In this document: one piece after another, positions 9,405-17,640 of the stretch
Layout: the number at the start of each line of letters is the position of its first letter
How positions within the stretch are numbered: the stretch's first letter is position 1
Assembly (NCBI GenBank): GCA_903904605.1
Contig: CAIVDC010000139.1
Location: 1 to 62,588 of the forward strand
Direction: 5' to 3'
Source: an uncultured Sterolibacterium sp.
GTDB taxonomy: Bacteria > Pseudomonadota > Gammaproteobacteria > Burkholderiales > Rhodocyclaceae
DNA length: 62,588 nucleotides
The notes under the pieces: model-generated
What the model saw: the letters and a program-made list of their open reading frames with translations, nothing else
The model's database searches: none
Told to the model about the DNA's origin: nothing
Position numbers and translations under genes: made by a program

Positions 9405-10934
9405 ATGTTCGGTACATTGTCTGACAATTTTGTCGCCACGGTATCGAGGGATGCCAACCGAACGGCGATCTTCTGCGGCGACCGGAGCCTCAGCTACGGG
9501 CGCCTGAACGCCGAGGCAAATCGATTTGCCCATTACCTGGCCAGTCAGGGCATACAGAAGGGCGACGGCGTAGGCTTGCTGCTCTATAACTGCGCCGAAT
9601 TCGCCATCGCCTTTCTGGCATGCCAGAAGCTGGGCGCGGTGACGTCCTGCCTCAACTACCGCCTTTCGCCGGCTTCCGTCGGCTACGCCTTGCATCAGGA
9701 GCAGTTGCGGGCCCTGATCTTCAATGCCGGACTGTCGGCCGCCGCCGCAGAGATCATGAGCAACGCCGCCTTCTGCCGGTTCATCTGCGTCGGTGAGCCC
9801 GTGCCCGCGGGTGCGGCGAGCTTCGCGGAGAGCGCCGCTTTTCCGGATACCGAGCCGCCTGCGGTCGCGCTTCGGCAGACCGATCTGTGCAACATCATCC
9901 ACACCTCGGGAACGACGGGCCGGCCAAAGGGCGCGGCCTTCACCCACGAAACGCAAATCGCCAGTGCAATTCAATACTGTCTCGAGATGGGGCTGGATCG
10001 CGGCCACGTCGGGATGAGCCTGGCTCCCGTCGTGATCGGTGCGGCGACCAATTTCTTCGTCGCCTATGTATTTGTCGGGGCCTCCCAGGTGATGATCGGC
10101 GAGTATGAGGCACGAAAAGCGCTCGGGCTGATCGCAAAGCATCGGGTTACCGAGGCCTTCGCGGTGCCAACGCAGATGTATCAGCTTGCCGATGCCCGGG
10201 GGCAGCTCGCCGACCTCGATATTTCGTCGCTGCGGGTCTTGCGCAGCGGCGGCTCGCCGCTGCCGAGAACTTTGCTACATCGGGTCCGCGGAGTCCTCGG
10301 CTGCGAAGTCCTGAATACCTACGGCACGACCGAGAGTTGCACCGCCATCACCGTCTGCCATACCGGTTTCGAACCGGAGGAGAAATGGGAAAGCATCGGC
10401 AAGCCTTCCTATTTTCAGAACGTACGGGTGATCCCGGTCAGGGAAGATGGGGAGACAGAGCCGGACGAAGCGATCGCCATCCCCGGTGAAGGCCAACTGA
10501 TCAACCGCGGCCCGCAGTGCATCACGGACTACTACTGCCTAACCGCGGAAAAGCTGCGCACGCGCGGCGGCTGGCAGTACGCCCGAGATATCGTGCGGGT
10601 CGATAGCGATGGCTACCTCTATCCCGTCGACCGCATCGACAACGTGATCATCAGCGGCGGGGAGAACGTCTATCCCCAGGAAATCGAGTTTTTCCTCTCC
10701 AAGCACCCGCTGATCGCCGACGTTGCAGTGTGCGGCGTGCCCGACGAAAAGTGGGGACAAACGGTCAAGGCCCTGGTCGTTCGCCGCAGCCCCGAACTCA
10801 CCACCGACGAGATCGACCGCTACTGTCTCGAAAGCAGCGAACTGGCCCGCTACAAACGACCGCGACTGATCGAGTTTGTCGACGCCTTGCAAAGAAACAT
10901 CCTGGGAAAGATCGACCGGGCCACTCTACGTTGA
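9405..10934 (+). CDS. AMP-dependent acyl-CoA synthetase / ligase
   Basis: A 509-residue class I adenylate-forming enzyme, expected to activate a carboxylic acid to its CoA thioester via an acyl-AMP. Core motifs are the P-loop IIHTSGTTGRPKG, NTYGTTESCT, the ARDIVRVDSDGYLYPVDRIDNVI hinge region, SGGENVYPQEIE, and the A10 lysine near the end (ILGKIDR). The acid specificity cannot be read from the sequence; the class resembles medium/aryl fatty-acid CoA ligases. An SD-like GGAAGG precedes the ATG. It heads a rightward operon with CocE2, marR and livHMGFK, so its substrate may be the acid released by the flanking hydrolases. Confidence 0.9.
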   Translation: MFGTLSDNFVATVSRDANRTAIFCGDRSLSYGRLNAEANRFAHYLASQGIQKGDGVGLLLYNCAEFAIAFLACQKLGAVTSCLNYRLSPASVGYALHQEQLRALIFNAGLSAAAAEIMSNAAFCRFICVGEPVPAGAASFAESAAFPDTEPPAVALRQTDLCNIIHTSGTTGRPKGAAFTHETQIASAIQYCLEMGLDRGHVGMSLAPVVIGAATNFFVAYVFVGASQVMIGEYEARKALGLIAKHRVTEAFAVPTQMYQLADARGQLADLDISSLRVLRSGGSPLPRTLLHRVRGVLGCEVLNTYGTTESCTAITVCHTGFEPEEKWESIGKPSYFQNVRVIPVREDGETEPDEAIAIPGEGQLINRGPQCITDYYCLTAEKLRTRGGWQYARDIVRVDSDGYLYPVDRIDNVIISGGENVYPQEIEFFLSKHPLIADVAVCGVPDEKWGQTVKALVVRRSPELTTDEIDRYCLESSELARYKRPRLIEFVDALQRNILGKIDRATLR

Positions 10935-10964
10935 GGCGCAAAGTTTCAGGAGGGATGGCAAGCA

Positions 10965-12653
10965 ATGAAGAACGCGCCTATTGATATCGTCTTCAGGGAC
11001 GGCGTGTCGCCGGCCAAGCACAAGTACCCGGGCCTTGGCTACCGAATCACCCGGGAACACGGCATGATCATCGAGCGGGACGTCGCCGTGCCGATGCGCG
11101 ACGGCGTGAATCTGTACGTCGACGTTCATCGCCCGGAGAGCGGGGAAAAGGTTCCGGCGCTGCTCGTGTGGGCTCCCTACGGCAAGCACCGGCCCTTCCA
11201 GTATGGGTATTTCTACAACAATGCCGACGTCAGGAAGGAATGGATTTCGGAGTACACCATGTTCGAGGGTCCCGACCCGCTCTACTGGGTGCCTCGCGGC
11301 TACGCCATCATCCATGTCGACATCCGCGGTACCTGGGGCTCCGAGGGCAACGCGACCTTCTGGTGTCACGACGAGGGCCGGGACGGCTACGACATGGTCG
11401 AATGGGCGGCGGCGCAGGAGTGGTGCACCGGCAAAGTCGGCATGACCGGCGTCTCCTACCTGGCGATCGCGCAGTGGCAGGTTGCCGCCGCGCAGCCGCC
11501 GCACCTCGCCGCGATCCTGCCCTGGGAAGGACTCTCCGACATGTACCGGGAGTTCGCCTTCCACGGCGGCGTTCCCGAAACCGCGTTCACCCCGATCTGG
11601 CAGAAATCGATCTCCTACTCCATGAACCAGGTCGAGGACATCACGGCGATGATGAAGCAACACCCGCTTTTCGACGCCTACTGGGCCACCAAGATCGCCG
11701 ACTTCTCGAAGATCGAGGTGCCGGCATTTGTCGTCGCGAGTTGGAGCGACCAGGGGCTGCACCTGCGCGGGACACTGGAAGCCTACCAGCGCATCGCCTC
11801 GAAGCAGAAGTGGCTCTATATCCATGGCCGCAAGAAGTGGGAGACCTTCCACCATCCGGAGAGCGTCGAAAAGCAGCGGGCCTTCTTCGATCATTTTCTG
11901 CGGGGCCAGAAGACCGGGGTGCTCACGTGGCCGAGGGTGCGACTCGAAATCCGCAAACGCTACTACGAAGGCAGGTTCCGCGACGAGAACGAATGGCCGC
12001 TTGCGCGCACGCAATACCGCAAACTCTTTCTCGACGCGCGCTGCGGCTCCCTCGGCGACAGAGCCGTGCGCAACGCGTCGCGGGCGGTGTACGACGCCCC
12101 GGGCGACGAGTCCCGTTGCCCGTCGGCTTACCATCGCGATCGGGCCGAGTTCGATTACGTCTTTGCCGAGCCGACCGAACTCACCGGCCACATGAAGCTG
12201 CGCCTATGGGTCGAGGCCCCCGGCGCCGACGACATGGATCTGTTCGTCGCCATACAGAAGTTCGACGGCAAGGGAAACTACGTTCCCTTTGCCGGCTTCA
12301 ACTGCCTGGAGGATGGTCCGGTTGCGCTGGGCTGGTTGCGGGCTTCCCACCGCGAACTCGACAAGAAGCGCTCCACGCCGCAACAGCCGTGGCTGCTGCA
12401 TCTGCGCCAGCTGAAGCTGAAGCGCGGCGTGCCGGTCCCAGTCGAGATCGAAATCTGGCCCTCCAGCACCCGCTTCGCCAAGGGCGAGAAGCTGCGCGTG
12501 GTAGTACAGGGCAGCGACATCTACAAGTACGCGCGCTGGATCGTGCGCGCCGGACATCCCAAGACGATCAACGCCGGGGAGCACGTCATTCATACCGGAG
12601 GCAGCTTCGATTCGCACCTGCTGGTGCCAACGATCCCGCGGAAGCGCGCGTGA
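10965..12653 (+). CDS. CocE/NonD family alpha/beta hydrolase (copy 2)
   Basis: A 562-residue homologue of the leftward hydrolase at this locus, sharing nearly the same order of motifs. These are PMRDGVNLYVDVHRP, WAPYGKHRPFQ, the nucleophile elbow GMTGVSYLA, SWSDQGLHLRGT (acid), IHGRKKWETFHHP (His), and DDMDLFVAIQKFDG in the C-terminal jelly-roll. It probably cleaves a related ester or amide. There is no export signal. An AGGAGG box lies about 10 bases before the ATG. The TGA overlaps the GTG of the marR gene, so expression of hydrolase and regulator is coupled. Confidence 0.9.
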   Translation: MKNAPIDIVFRDGVSPAKHKYPGLGYRITREHGMIIERDVAVPMRDGVNLYVDVHRPESGEKVPALLVWAPYGKHRPFQYGYFYNNADVRKEWISEYTMFEGPDPLYWVPRGYAIIHVDIRGTWGSEGNATFWCHDEGRDGYDMVEWAAAQEWCTGKVGMTGVSYLAIAQWQVAAAQPPHLAAILPWEGLSDMYREFAFHGGVPETAFTPIWQKSISYSMNQVEDITAMMKQHPLFDAYWATKIADFSKIEVPAFVVASWSDQGLHLRGTLEAYQRIASKQKWLYIHGRKKWETFHHPESVEKQRAFFDHFLRGQKTGVLTWPRVRLEIRKRYYEGRFRDENEWPLARTQYRKLFLDARCGSLGDRAVRNASRAVYDAPGDESRCPSAYHRDRAEFDYVFAEPTELTGHMKLRLWVEAPGADDMDLFVAIQKFDGKGNYVPFAGFNCLEDGPVALGWLRASHRELDKKRSTPQQPWLLHLRQLKLKRGVPVPVEIEIWPSSTRFAKGEKLRVVVQGSDIYKYARWIVRAGHPKTINAGEHVIHTGGSFDSHLLVPTIPRKRA

Positions 12654-13126
12654 ACGCCATAGTCCCGCCGACGATGCCGACCGAGCTCGAAGACCTCGTA
12701 ACCTACCGGCTGATGAAGCTCGCGGACACCGTCAGACGGGCCGCCACGCAGTCATACGGTGCCCGCTTCGGCATCACCACTGCGGAGCTGCGCCTGCTCG
12801 CGGTGATCTCGGCGCACCAGCCGCTCGCGGCGAACGAGATCAGCCGCCGTACCGGACTGGACAAGGGCTGGGTGAGCCGATCGCTGGCTTCGCTGCTGAA
12901 GCGCGGGCTGGCGTGCCGCACACCCCACCCCGAGGACAACCGGGCACTGCTCGTTTCGCTCATGCCAGCCGGACGACGTCTGGTGAAGCGCATAACGCCC
13001 TTTGCGGCGGCCCGTCAAAGAAGGCTTCTGGCGGATCTGAACGAGAGAGAGGTGGACCGGATGCTCGCCGTGATGCAGCAGCACGCCGACCTGATGTCTG
13101 CGCCGGCAGAACCCGGGACGAACTGA
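12650..13126 (+). CDS. MarR-family transcriptional regulator
   Basis: A 158-residue winged-HTH regulator. The DNA-binding part reads LAANEISRRTGLDKGWVSRSL (positions about 55-75) with a following wing TPHPEDNRALLVSL and MarR-type flanking dimer helices. A GTG start overlapping the hydrolase TGA is chosen; an in-frame ATG eight codons later is possible. It is embedded between hydrolase and transporter genes and is probably the local, ligand-responsive repressor. The palindrome downstream of the operon promoter is a candidate site. Confidence 0.87.
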   Translation: MNAIVPPTMPTELEDLVTYRLMKLADTVRRAATQSYGARFGITTAELRLLAVISAHQPLAANEISRRTGLDKGWVSRSLASLLKRGLACRTPHPEDNRALLVSLMPAGRRLVKRITPFAAARQRRLLADLNEREVDRMLAVMQQHADLMSAPAEPGTN

Positions 13127-14010
13127 TGCTCACCGAGCAGATCGTCAACGGCATCGTGATGGGCAGCCTGTATGCCCTGATCGCACAGGGCTACACGCTG
13201 GTCTTCGGCGTGCTCGACAAGCTGAACTTCGCCCACGGCGAGATCTTCATGTTCGGCGGCTACGTCGCCGTGGCCAGCGTGGCGATGGGCGCCTCGATTC
13301 CGCTGGCGCTGCTCCTGGCGCTGCTCGCCTGCGGCGCGCTCGGGCTTGCCGTCGAACTGGTCAGCTTCCGCAAGTTCCGTTCGCACGACGCGCACATCAC
13401 CGCCGCGCTCAGTTCGTTTGCCTTCGGCCTAGTGCTCCTCGACCTGGTGCAGAAGGCCTGGGGCACGGAGCCGGTGGCGATCGAGCTACCGCATGCGCTG
13501 CGCATCGCGAGCGTTGAATTTCTCGGCGTGCGCTTCAGCGTGGTCAAACTCGCCATCCTGGTCGTCGCGCTGGTGCTGATGTTCGCCCTGCATCTGGCAA
13601 TAGCGCGCACGCGCCTGGGGCGCTCGATCCGCGCCGTCGCCGAGTCGGCCACTTCAGCCGCGCTCTATGGCATCAATGTCACGCGCGTGATCCAGATCGT
13701 GTTCCTGCTCGCGTCGGCCATGGCCGGCGTCGCCGGCGCCGCGCTGGCGATACGCACCGGCTTCGCAGCCAACGAGGTGGGCTTCACGCTGGGACTCAAG
13801 GCGCTCGCCATTATGGCCATCGGCGGCATGGGCGATCTGCGCGGCGCCTTTCTCGGCGGTCTGCTCATCGGCGTGTTCGAGGCGCTCGCCTTCCAATGGG
13901 GATTCGGCCAAATCGCCGACACCGGCGTCTGGCTCTTCATGATCTTCGTCCTGCTGGTGCGGCCGACCGGTCTGTTCGCCGCGCGCGCTTCCAAGGAGGC
14001 CCGCGCGTGA
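13126..14010 (+). CDS. livH: Branched-chain amino acid type ABC permease (LivH family)
   Basis: A 294-residue inner-membrane permease of the Liv/HAAT family with about eight hydrophobic helices. Family motifs are GIVMGSLYALIAQGYTLVFGV at the N-terminus, FAHGEIFMFGGY, the cytoplasmic EAA-like loop RTRLGRSIRAVAES, and MAIGGMGDLRGA. The ATG overlaps the marR stop (TGATG). Together with livM, livG, livF and livK it forms a complete importer. In such catabolic settings the family often carries aromatic or short acid substrates rather than leucine. Confidence 0.93.
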   Translation: MLTEQIVNGIVMGSLYALIAQGYTLVFGVLDKLNFAHGEIFMFGGYVAVASVAMGASIPLALLLALLACGALGLAVELVSFRKFRSHDAHITAALSSFAFGLVLLDLVQKAWGTEPVAIELPHALRIASVEFLGVRFSVVKLAILVVALVLMFALHLAIARTRLGRSIRAVAESATSAALYGINVTRVIQIVFLLASAMAGVAGAALAIRTGFAANEVGFTLGLKALAIMAIGGMGDLRGAFLGGLLIGVFEALAFQWGFGQIADTGVWLFMIFVLLVRPTGLFAARASKEARA

Positions 14011-14840
14011 TCCAGGACTACGTCATGCAGACCGGAATCAACATCCTGCTGGCATGGAGCGTCTACATCATCCTGCTCTCGGGCAGCCTCTCCTTCGCCA
14101 ACGGCGGCTTCATGGCGATCGGCGCCTATGTCTCGGCGGTTCTGACGGTCAAGTTCGGCATCCCGCTCATACTCGCCGCCGCACTTGCCGGCGCTGCCGC
14201 CTTCCTGTTCGGAATCGTGGTGGCTTACCCGGCTTTGCGCACGCGCGGGCTCTACCTGATCCTGGTGACGGTCGGAATCACCGCTTCGATCAAGGTGATG
14301 ATCGAGTCGATCGATTACGTTGGCGGCATCCAGGGCTTTACCGGCATGAGCGGCGCGAGCCCCTGGCATGTCGTCACGCTGGTGTTGGTCGTCGGCGCCG
14401 CCCTCTGGCTGATTTCGCATTCGCGCCTGCAGCGCATGCTCGACGCGGTGCGCGAGGACGAACTGGTCGCGGCCTCCCTGGGCATCAACGTGGTGCACCT
14501 GAAGGTCGCCTGTTTTGGTGCAGGCGCCTTCATCGCGGCCGTCGCCGGGAGTTTCTACGCCCATTACCTGCTCTTCGTCCGGCCCGAAGATTTCGGCATC
14601 CTTCCGTCCGTCTTCATCGTGCTCTACGTGGTTCTCGGCGGCATGAACAACCTCTGGGGACCGCCGGTCGGCGCCACCATCATGACCCTGGTGCCCGAAT
14701 TCACGCGCGGCCTCGCCCAATGGCGGCCGACCGTGTTCGGCATCCTCATCGTCTTGCTGCTCCTCGTGCGCCCTGACGGCCTCCTGCCGTTCCGGGTCCC
14801 GACCGAGCGCCGGCTGAGAAATCGCCCGAACAATCCATGA
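14007..14840 (+). CDS. livM: Branched-chain amino acid type ABC permease (LivM family)
   Basis: A 277-residue second permease subunit. The GTG start overlaps the livH TGA (GTGA). Motifs are LSFANGGFMAIGAYVSAVL, TRGLYLILVTVGI, the coupling loop SRLQRMLDAVREDELVAASLGI, and GGMNNLWGPPVGA. It is shorter than typical LivM, lacking an N-terminal extension, but the conserved core is complete. Helices are evenly spaced and there is no sign of truncation. Confidence 0.93.
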   Translation: MIQDYVMQTGINILLAWSVYIILLSGSLSFANGGFMAIGAYVSAVLTVKFGIPLILAAALAGAAAFLFGIVVAYPALRTRGLYLILVTVGITASIKVMIESIDYVGGIQGFTGMSGASPWHVVTLVLVVGAALWLISHSRLQRMLDAVREDELVAASLGINVVHLKVACFGAGAFIAAVAGSFYAHYLLFVRPEDFGILPSVFIVLYVVLGGMNNLWGPPVGATIMTLVPEFTRGLAQWRPTVFGILIVLLLLVRPDGLLPFRVPTERRLRNRPNNP

Positions 14841-15592
14841 GCGCGCTGCTCGAAATCCGCGCCCTGCACAAGCAGTTTCGCGGCCTCACAGCGCTCGACG
14901 ACGTTTCCTTCGATGTCGCCCAGGGCGAACTGCTCGGCCTGATTGGCCCCAACGGCGCCGGCAAGTCCGTGCTCATCAACGTGGTGAGCGGAGTCTATGC
15001 CGCGAGCGCCGGCACGGTATGGCTGCGCGGCACCGACGTGACCAGCCTGCCGACCTACCAGCTCGCGCGGCGCGGCATCGCGCGCACCTACCAGAACATA
15101 CGCCTCTTCGCGCGCATGAGCGTTCTCGAGAATGTCCTGGTGGCCGACCAGCGCTACTCGGCGCGGCCTTTTCGCACGCTCTTCGCCGGAGGCCGGCGCG
15201 AAGACTGCGCGGCCGCGGAGGTGCTGCTCGAGCGCGTCGGCCTCGCCGCCAAACGGGACGCTCTGGCCGGAACGCTCGCCTACGGCGAAGCGCGCCGGCT
15301 GGAAATCGCGCGTGCGCTCGCGGGCAGGCCGCGGCTGCTGTTTCTCGACGAACCGGCGGCGGGAATGAACGAACTGGAGAGCGAAGAACTGGCTGCCGTG
15401 ATCCGCTCGTTCCGCGCAGAGCTCGACGTCATCGTGCTCATCGAGCACGACGTGGCCCTGATCCGCGAGCTTTCAGACCGGCTGGTGGTGATGGACTCGG
15501 GCAAGGTCATCGCGGTCGGCAAGCCGGCCGAGGTGCTCGCCGACCCCCGCGTGATCGAGGCGTATCTCGGCGCGGAAGAAGCCGATGGCTGA
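14837..15592 (+). CDS. livG: ABC transporter ATP-binding protein (LivG family)
   Basis: A 251-residue ATPase of the Liv importer. It has Walker A GPNGAGKSVLI, Q-loop region ARTYQNIRLF, signature variant LAYGEARRLEIARAL (LSGGQ replaced by LAYGE, usual for LivG), Walker B LLFLDEPAAGM and H-loop LIEHDVALI. An ATGA overlap with livM and an 8-bp overlap with livF show tight coupling. Confidence 0.95.
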   Translation: MSALLEIRALHKQFRGLTALDDVSFDVAQGELLGLIGPNGAGKSVLINVVSGVYAASAGTVWLRGTDVTSLPTYQLARRGIARTYQNIRLFARMSVLENVLVADQRYSARPFRTLFAGGRREDCAAAEVLLERVGLAAKRDALAGTLAYGEARRLEIARALAGRPRLLFLDEPAAGMNELESEELAAVIRSFRAELDVIVLIEHDVALIRELSDRLVVMDSGKVIAVGKPAEVLADPRVIEAYLGAEEADG

Positions 15593-16310
15593 GCCGTCAT
15601 TCCTCGACGTGCAGGATCTTCATGTGTCCTACGGGCCGATCAAAGCGGTGCGCGGCGTGAGCCTGCAGGTCGCCGAAGGGGAGGCGGTGGCCATCGTAGG
15701 CGCCAACGGCGCCGGCAAGAGCACGCTGCTGCGCGCCTTGTGCAACCTGTTGCCACGGGCCTCGGGCAAGGTCATGTTCGCCGGCCGATCGACGGCCGGG
15801 GTTCCGACGCACCTGCTCGCGGGCCGGGAAGGCATGCTCCTCGTCCCCGAGGACCGCGCCGTGCTGCGCTCGCTCACTGTGCTCGAAAACCTCCGGCTTT
15901 CGCACGACACGCGCCCGGCCGGGCGTTCCTTCGCGGCGGCCAACGAGGAAGTGTTCGCGCATTTTCCCCGCCTGCGCACGCGCGCCGGCCAGGCGGCAGG
16001 CAACCTTTCCGGCGGCGAGCAGCAGATGCTGACGCTCGCGCGCGCGCTGGTGAGCCCGCCGCGGATACTCCTGCTCGACGAACCCTCGCTCGGCCTCTCG
16101 CCGCGTCTCGTGCGCGAGGTATACGCCATCCTGCGCGACTTCCGCGCGCGCGGGATGACCATCCTCCTCGTCGAGCAGAACGTCCGCACCGCGCTGCGCT
16201 TCGCACACCGCGCCTACGTGCTGCGCCAGGGGACGATCGTGCAGCACGGAAGCGGTGAAGCCTTGCTCGCGGACGATGGCTTGTTTCGGCAGTACCTTGG
16301 TGTGCACTGA
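15585..16310 (+). CDS. livF: ABC transporter ATP-binding protein (LivF family)
   Basis: A 241-residue partner ATPase. It has Walker A GANGAGKSTLL, LVPEDRAVLRSLTVLENL, signature LSGGEQQMLTLARAL, Walker B ILLLDEPSLGLSP and H-loop LLVEQNV. It overlaps the livG end by 8 bp. A purine-rich 65-bp gap with a strong SD then leads to the binding-protein gene. Confidence 0.95.
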   Translation: MAEPSFLDVQDLHVSYGPIKAVRGVSLQVAEGEAVAIVGANGAGKSTLLRALCNLLPRASGKVMFAGRSTAGVPTHLLAGREGMLLVPEDRAVLRSLTVLENLRLSHDTRPAGRSFAAANEEVFAHFPRLRTRAGQAAGNLSGGEQQMLTLARALVSPPRILLLDEPSLGLSPRLVREVYAILRDFRARGMTILLVEQNVRTALRFAHRAYVLRQGTIVQHGSGEALLADDGLFRQYLGVH

Positions 16311-16375
16311 TGGGAGAAACGATGAAGACGGAGGAAGGAATCAAGACGGAAAGAGGACCACTCAAAGGAGGAAAC

Positions 16376-17584
16376 ATGAATACGAAGAAGATGACCAGAA
16401 GAGCTTTGCTCATTGCCTGTCTCGCATTGCCGTTCGCGACCGCCCCGGGCTTCGCCCAGACGGCAAAACCCCCGCTCAAGATCGGCGTGATCCTACCGCT
16501 CACGGGATTTCAGGCATCCTACGGCGAGATGTATCGGGTGGCCATGAACATGGCCTTCGAAGACATCAACAAGGCCGGCGGCATCAACGGCAGCCGCGTG
16601 GAGGTCACGATCCAGGACGACCAGGGTGCACCGGCGCAGTCGGCGCTGCTGTTCCGGCGCTATGTCGCCGACGGCGACGTCGCCGTGCTCGGGCCGATCT
16701 CCGGATCGACCTGGGAGACGGTGGCGCCGCTCGCCAATTCGCTGAAGACTCCGGCGCTCAACTGGACGGCGCTCAAGCCCGGCATTTCGAAGAAGCCCTA
16801 TGCGCTGCGCCTCCACCCGGCGGACGACATCATGATTCCCGAGGGTGTCGCCGAATTCCGCAAGAAGTTCCCGAACGTGCACAGAATCGTCATCGCCGGC
16901 GACCTGAAGGAAGCATCCGGCGCATCCGGCGTCGAGGAGTTCCGCAAGGCGGCTCTGGCGGCTAAGCTCGATGTCGTCGAAGTGGTCGGATTCGAGACGC
17001 GCACCAGCGATTTCTCCCCGGTGGCGATCAAGATCCGTGGGCTCGCCCCCGACGCGGTATTCCTGAGCGCGTTCATGCCCAACACCCTGGCCTTGCTGAG
17101 GGAGATGGAGGCGCAGGGATTCCAGCGGCCGGTGCTGGTGAATGCGCTCATCTGGGCCGGCGCGCTGCCACAGTTGGTCGGTCCGCTGGGAAAGAACGTC
17201 TTCTCGATCGGCTTCAACACCAACGAGCCTGCGCCGGAGGTCAAGGGCCAGCCTGAGTTCGTGGCCCGCTACGTGAAGACCGCCGCGGAAACGACCAAGC
17301 TGCCGCAGCCCGCGAACGTCGCCAACACCACGCTGACCTATGACACGGTAATGCTGCTCGCGCAAACCATGCGCGATCTGAAGATCGATGGCAACACCGA
17401 TGTGCAGAAGGCGCGCGAGGCGATCTCCGGTGTGCTCTCATCGATGAAGAGCTTCCATGGCCTCAACACGCTCACCATGCTCGCCTCGGGCGATGGCAAC
17501 ATCCGGTCCCACCTGCTCGAAGTCGATGTGCAGAAGAAGATTTGGAAGTACGCCCTGCCCGCGAGCGAACGGATCGGGAAGTAA
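16376..17584 (+). CDS. livK: Periplasmic branched-chain amino acid type binding protein
   Basis: A 402-residue solute receptor (Peripla_BP_6). The signal peptide begins MNTKKMTRRALLIACLALPF and ends at GFAQ-T. The mature part starts with KIGVILPLTGFQASYGEMY, the usual ligand-cleft opening. SGSTWETVAPLANSLK and later VFLSAFMPNTLALL fit the two-lobe fold. The start was chosen from an AAAGGAGG box six bases upstream and the clean signal peptide; an earlier in-frame ATG gives an implausible charged leader. It completes the five-gene Liv system. The ligand is unknown, perhaps a substrate of the hydrolase/ligase genes upstream. Confidence 0.92.
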   Translation: MNTKKMTRRALLIACLALPFATAPGFAQTAKPPLKIGVILPLTGFQASYGEMYRVAMNMAFEDINKAGGINGSRVEVTIQDDQGAPAQSALLFRRYVADGDVAVLGPISGSTWETVAPLANSLKTPALNWTALKPGISKKPYALRLHPADDIMIPEGVAEFRKKFPNVHRIVIAGDLKEASGASGVEEFRKAALAAKLDVVEVVGFETRTSDFSPVAIKIRGLAPDAVFLSAFMPNTLALLREMEAQGFQRPVLVNALIWAGALPQLVGPLGKNVFSIGFNTNEPAPEVKGQPEFVARYVKTAAETTKLPQPANVANTTLTYDTVMLLAQTMRDLKIDGNTDVQKAREAISGVLSSMKSFHGLNTLTMLASGDGNIRSHLLEVDVQKKIWKYALPASERIGK

Positions 17585-17601
17585 GCCGGAGCGGCTCTGC
17601 C

Positions 17602-17633
17602 GACCAGACTCCTTGCAAAGTAGGGGTCTGGTC
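17602..17633. terminator. Strong hairpin between convergent genes
   Basis: GACCAGACTCC (17602-17612) pairs with GGGGTCTGGTC (17623-17633): an 11-bp stem with one G-U pair and a 10-nt loop. It lies between the livK stop and the stop of the convergent MFS gene. No T-run follows on either strand, so it may be a rho-assisted or bidirectional stop, or a small dispersed repeat. Confidence 0.5.
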
Positions 17634-17640
17634 CGGCGTT

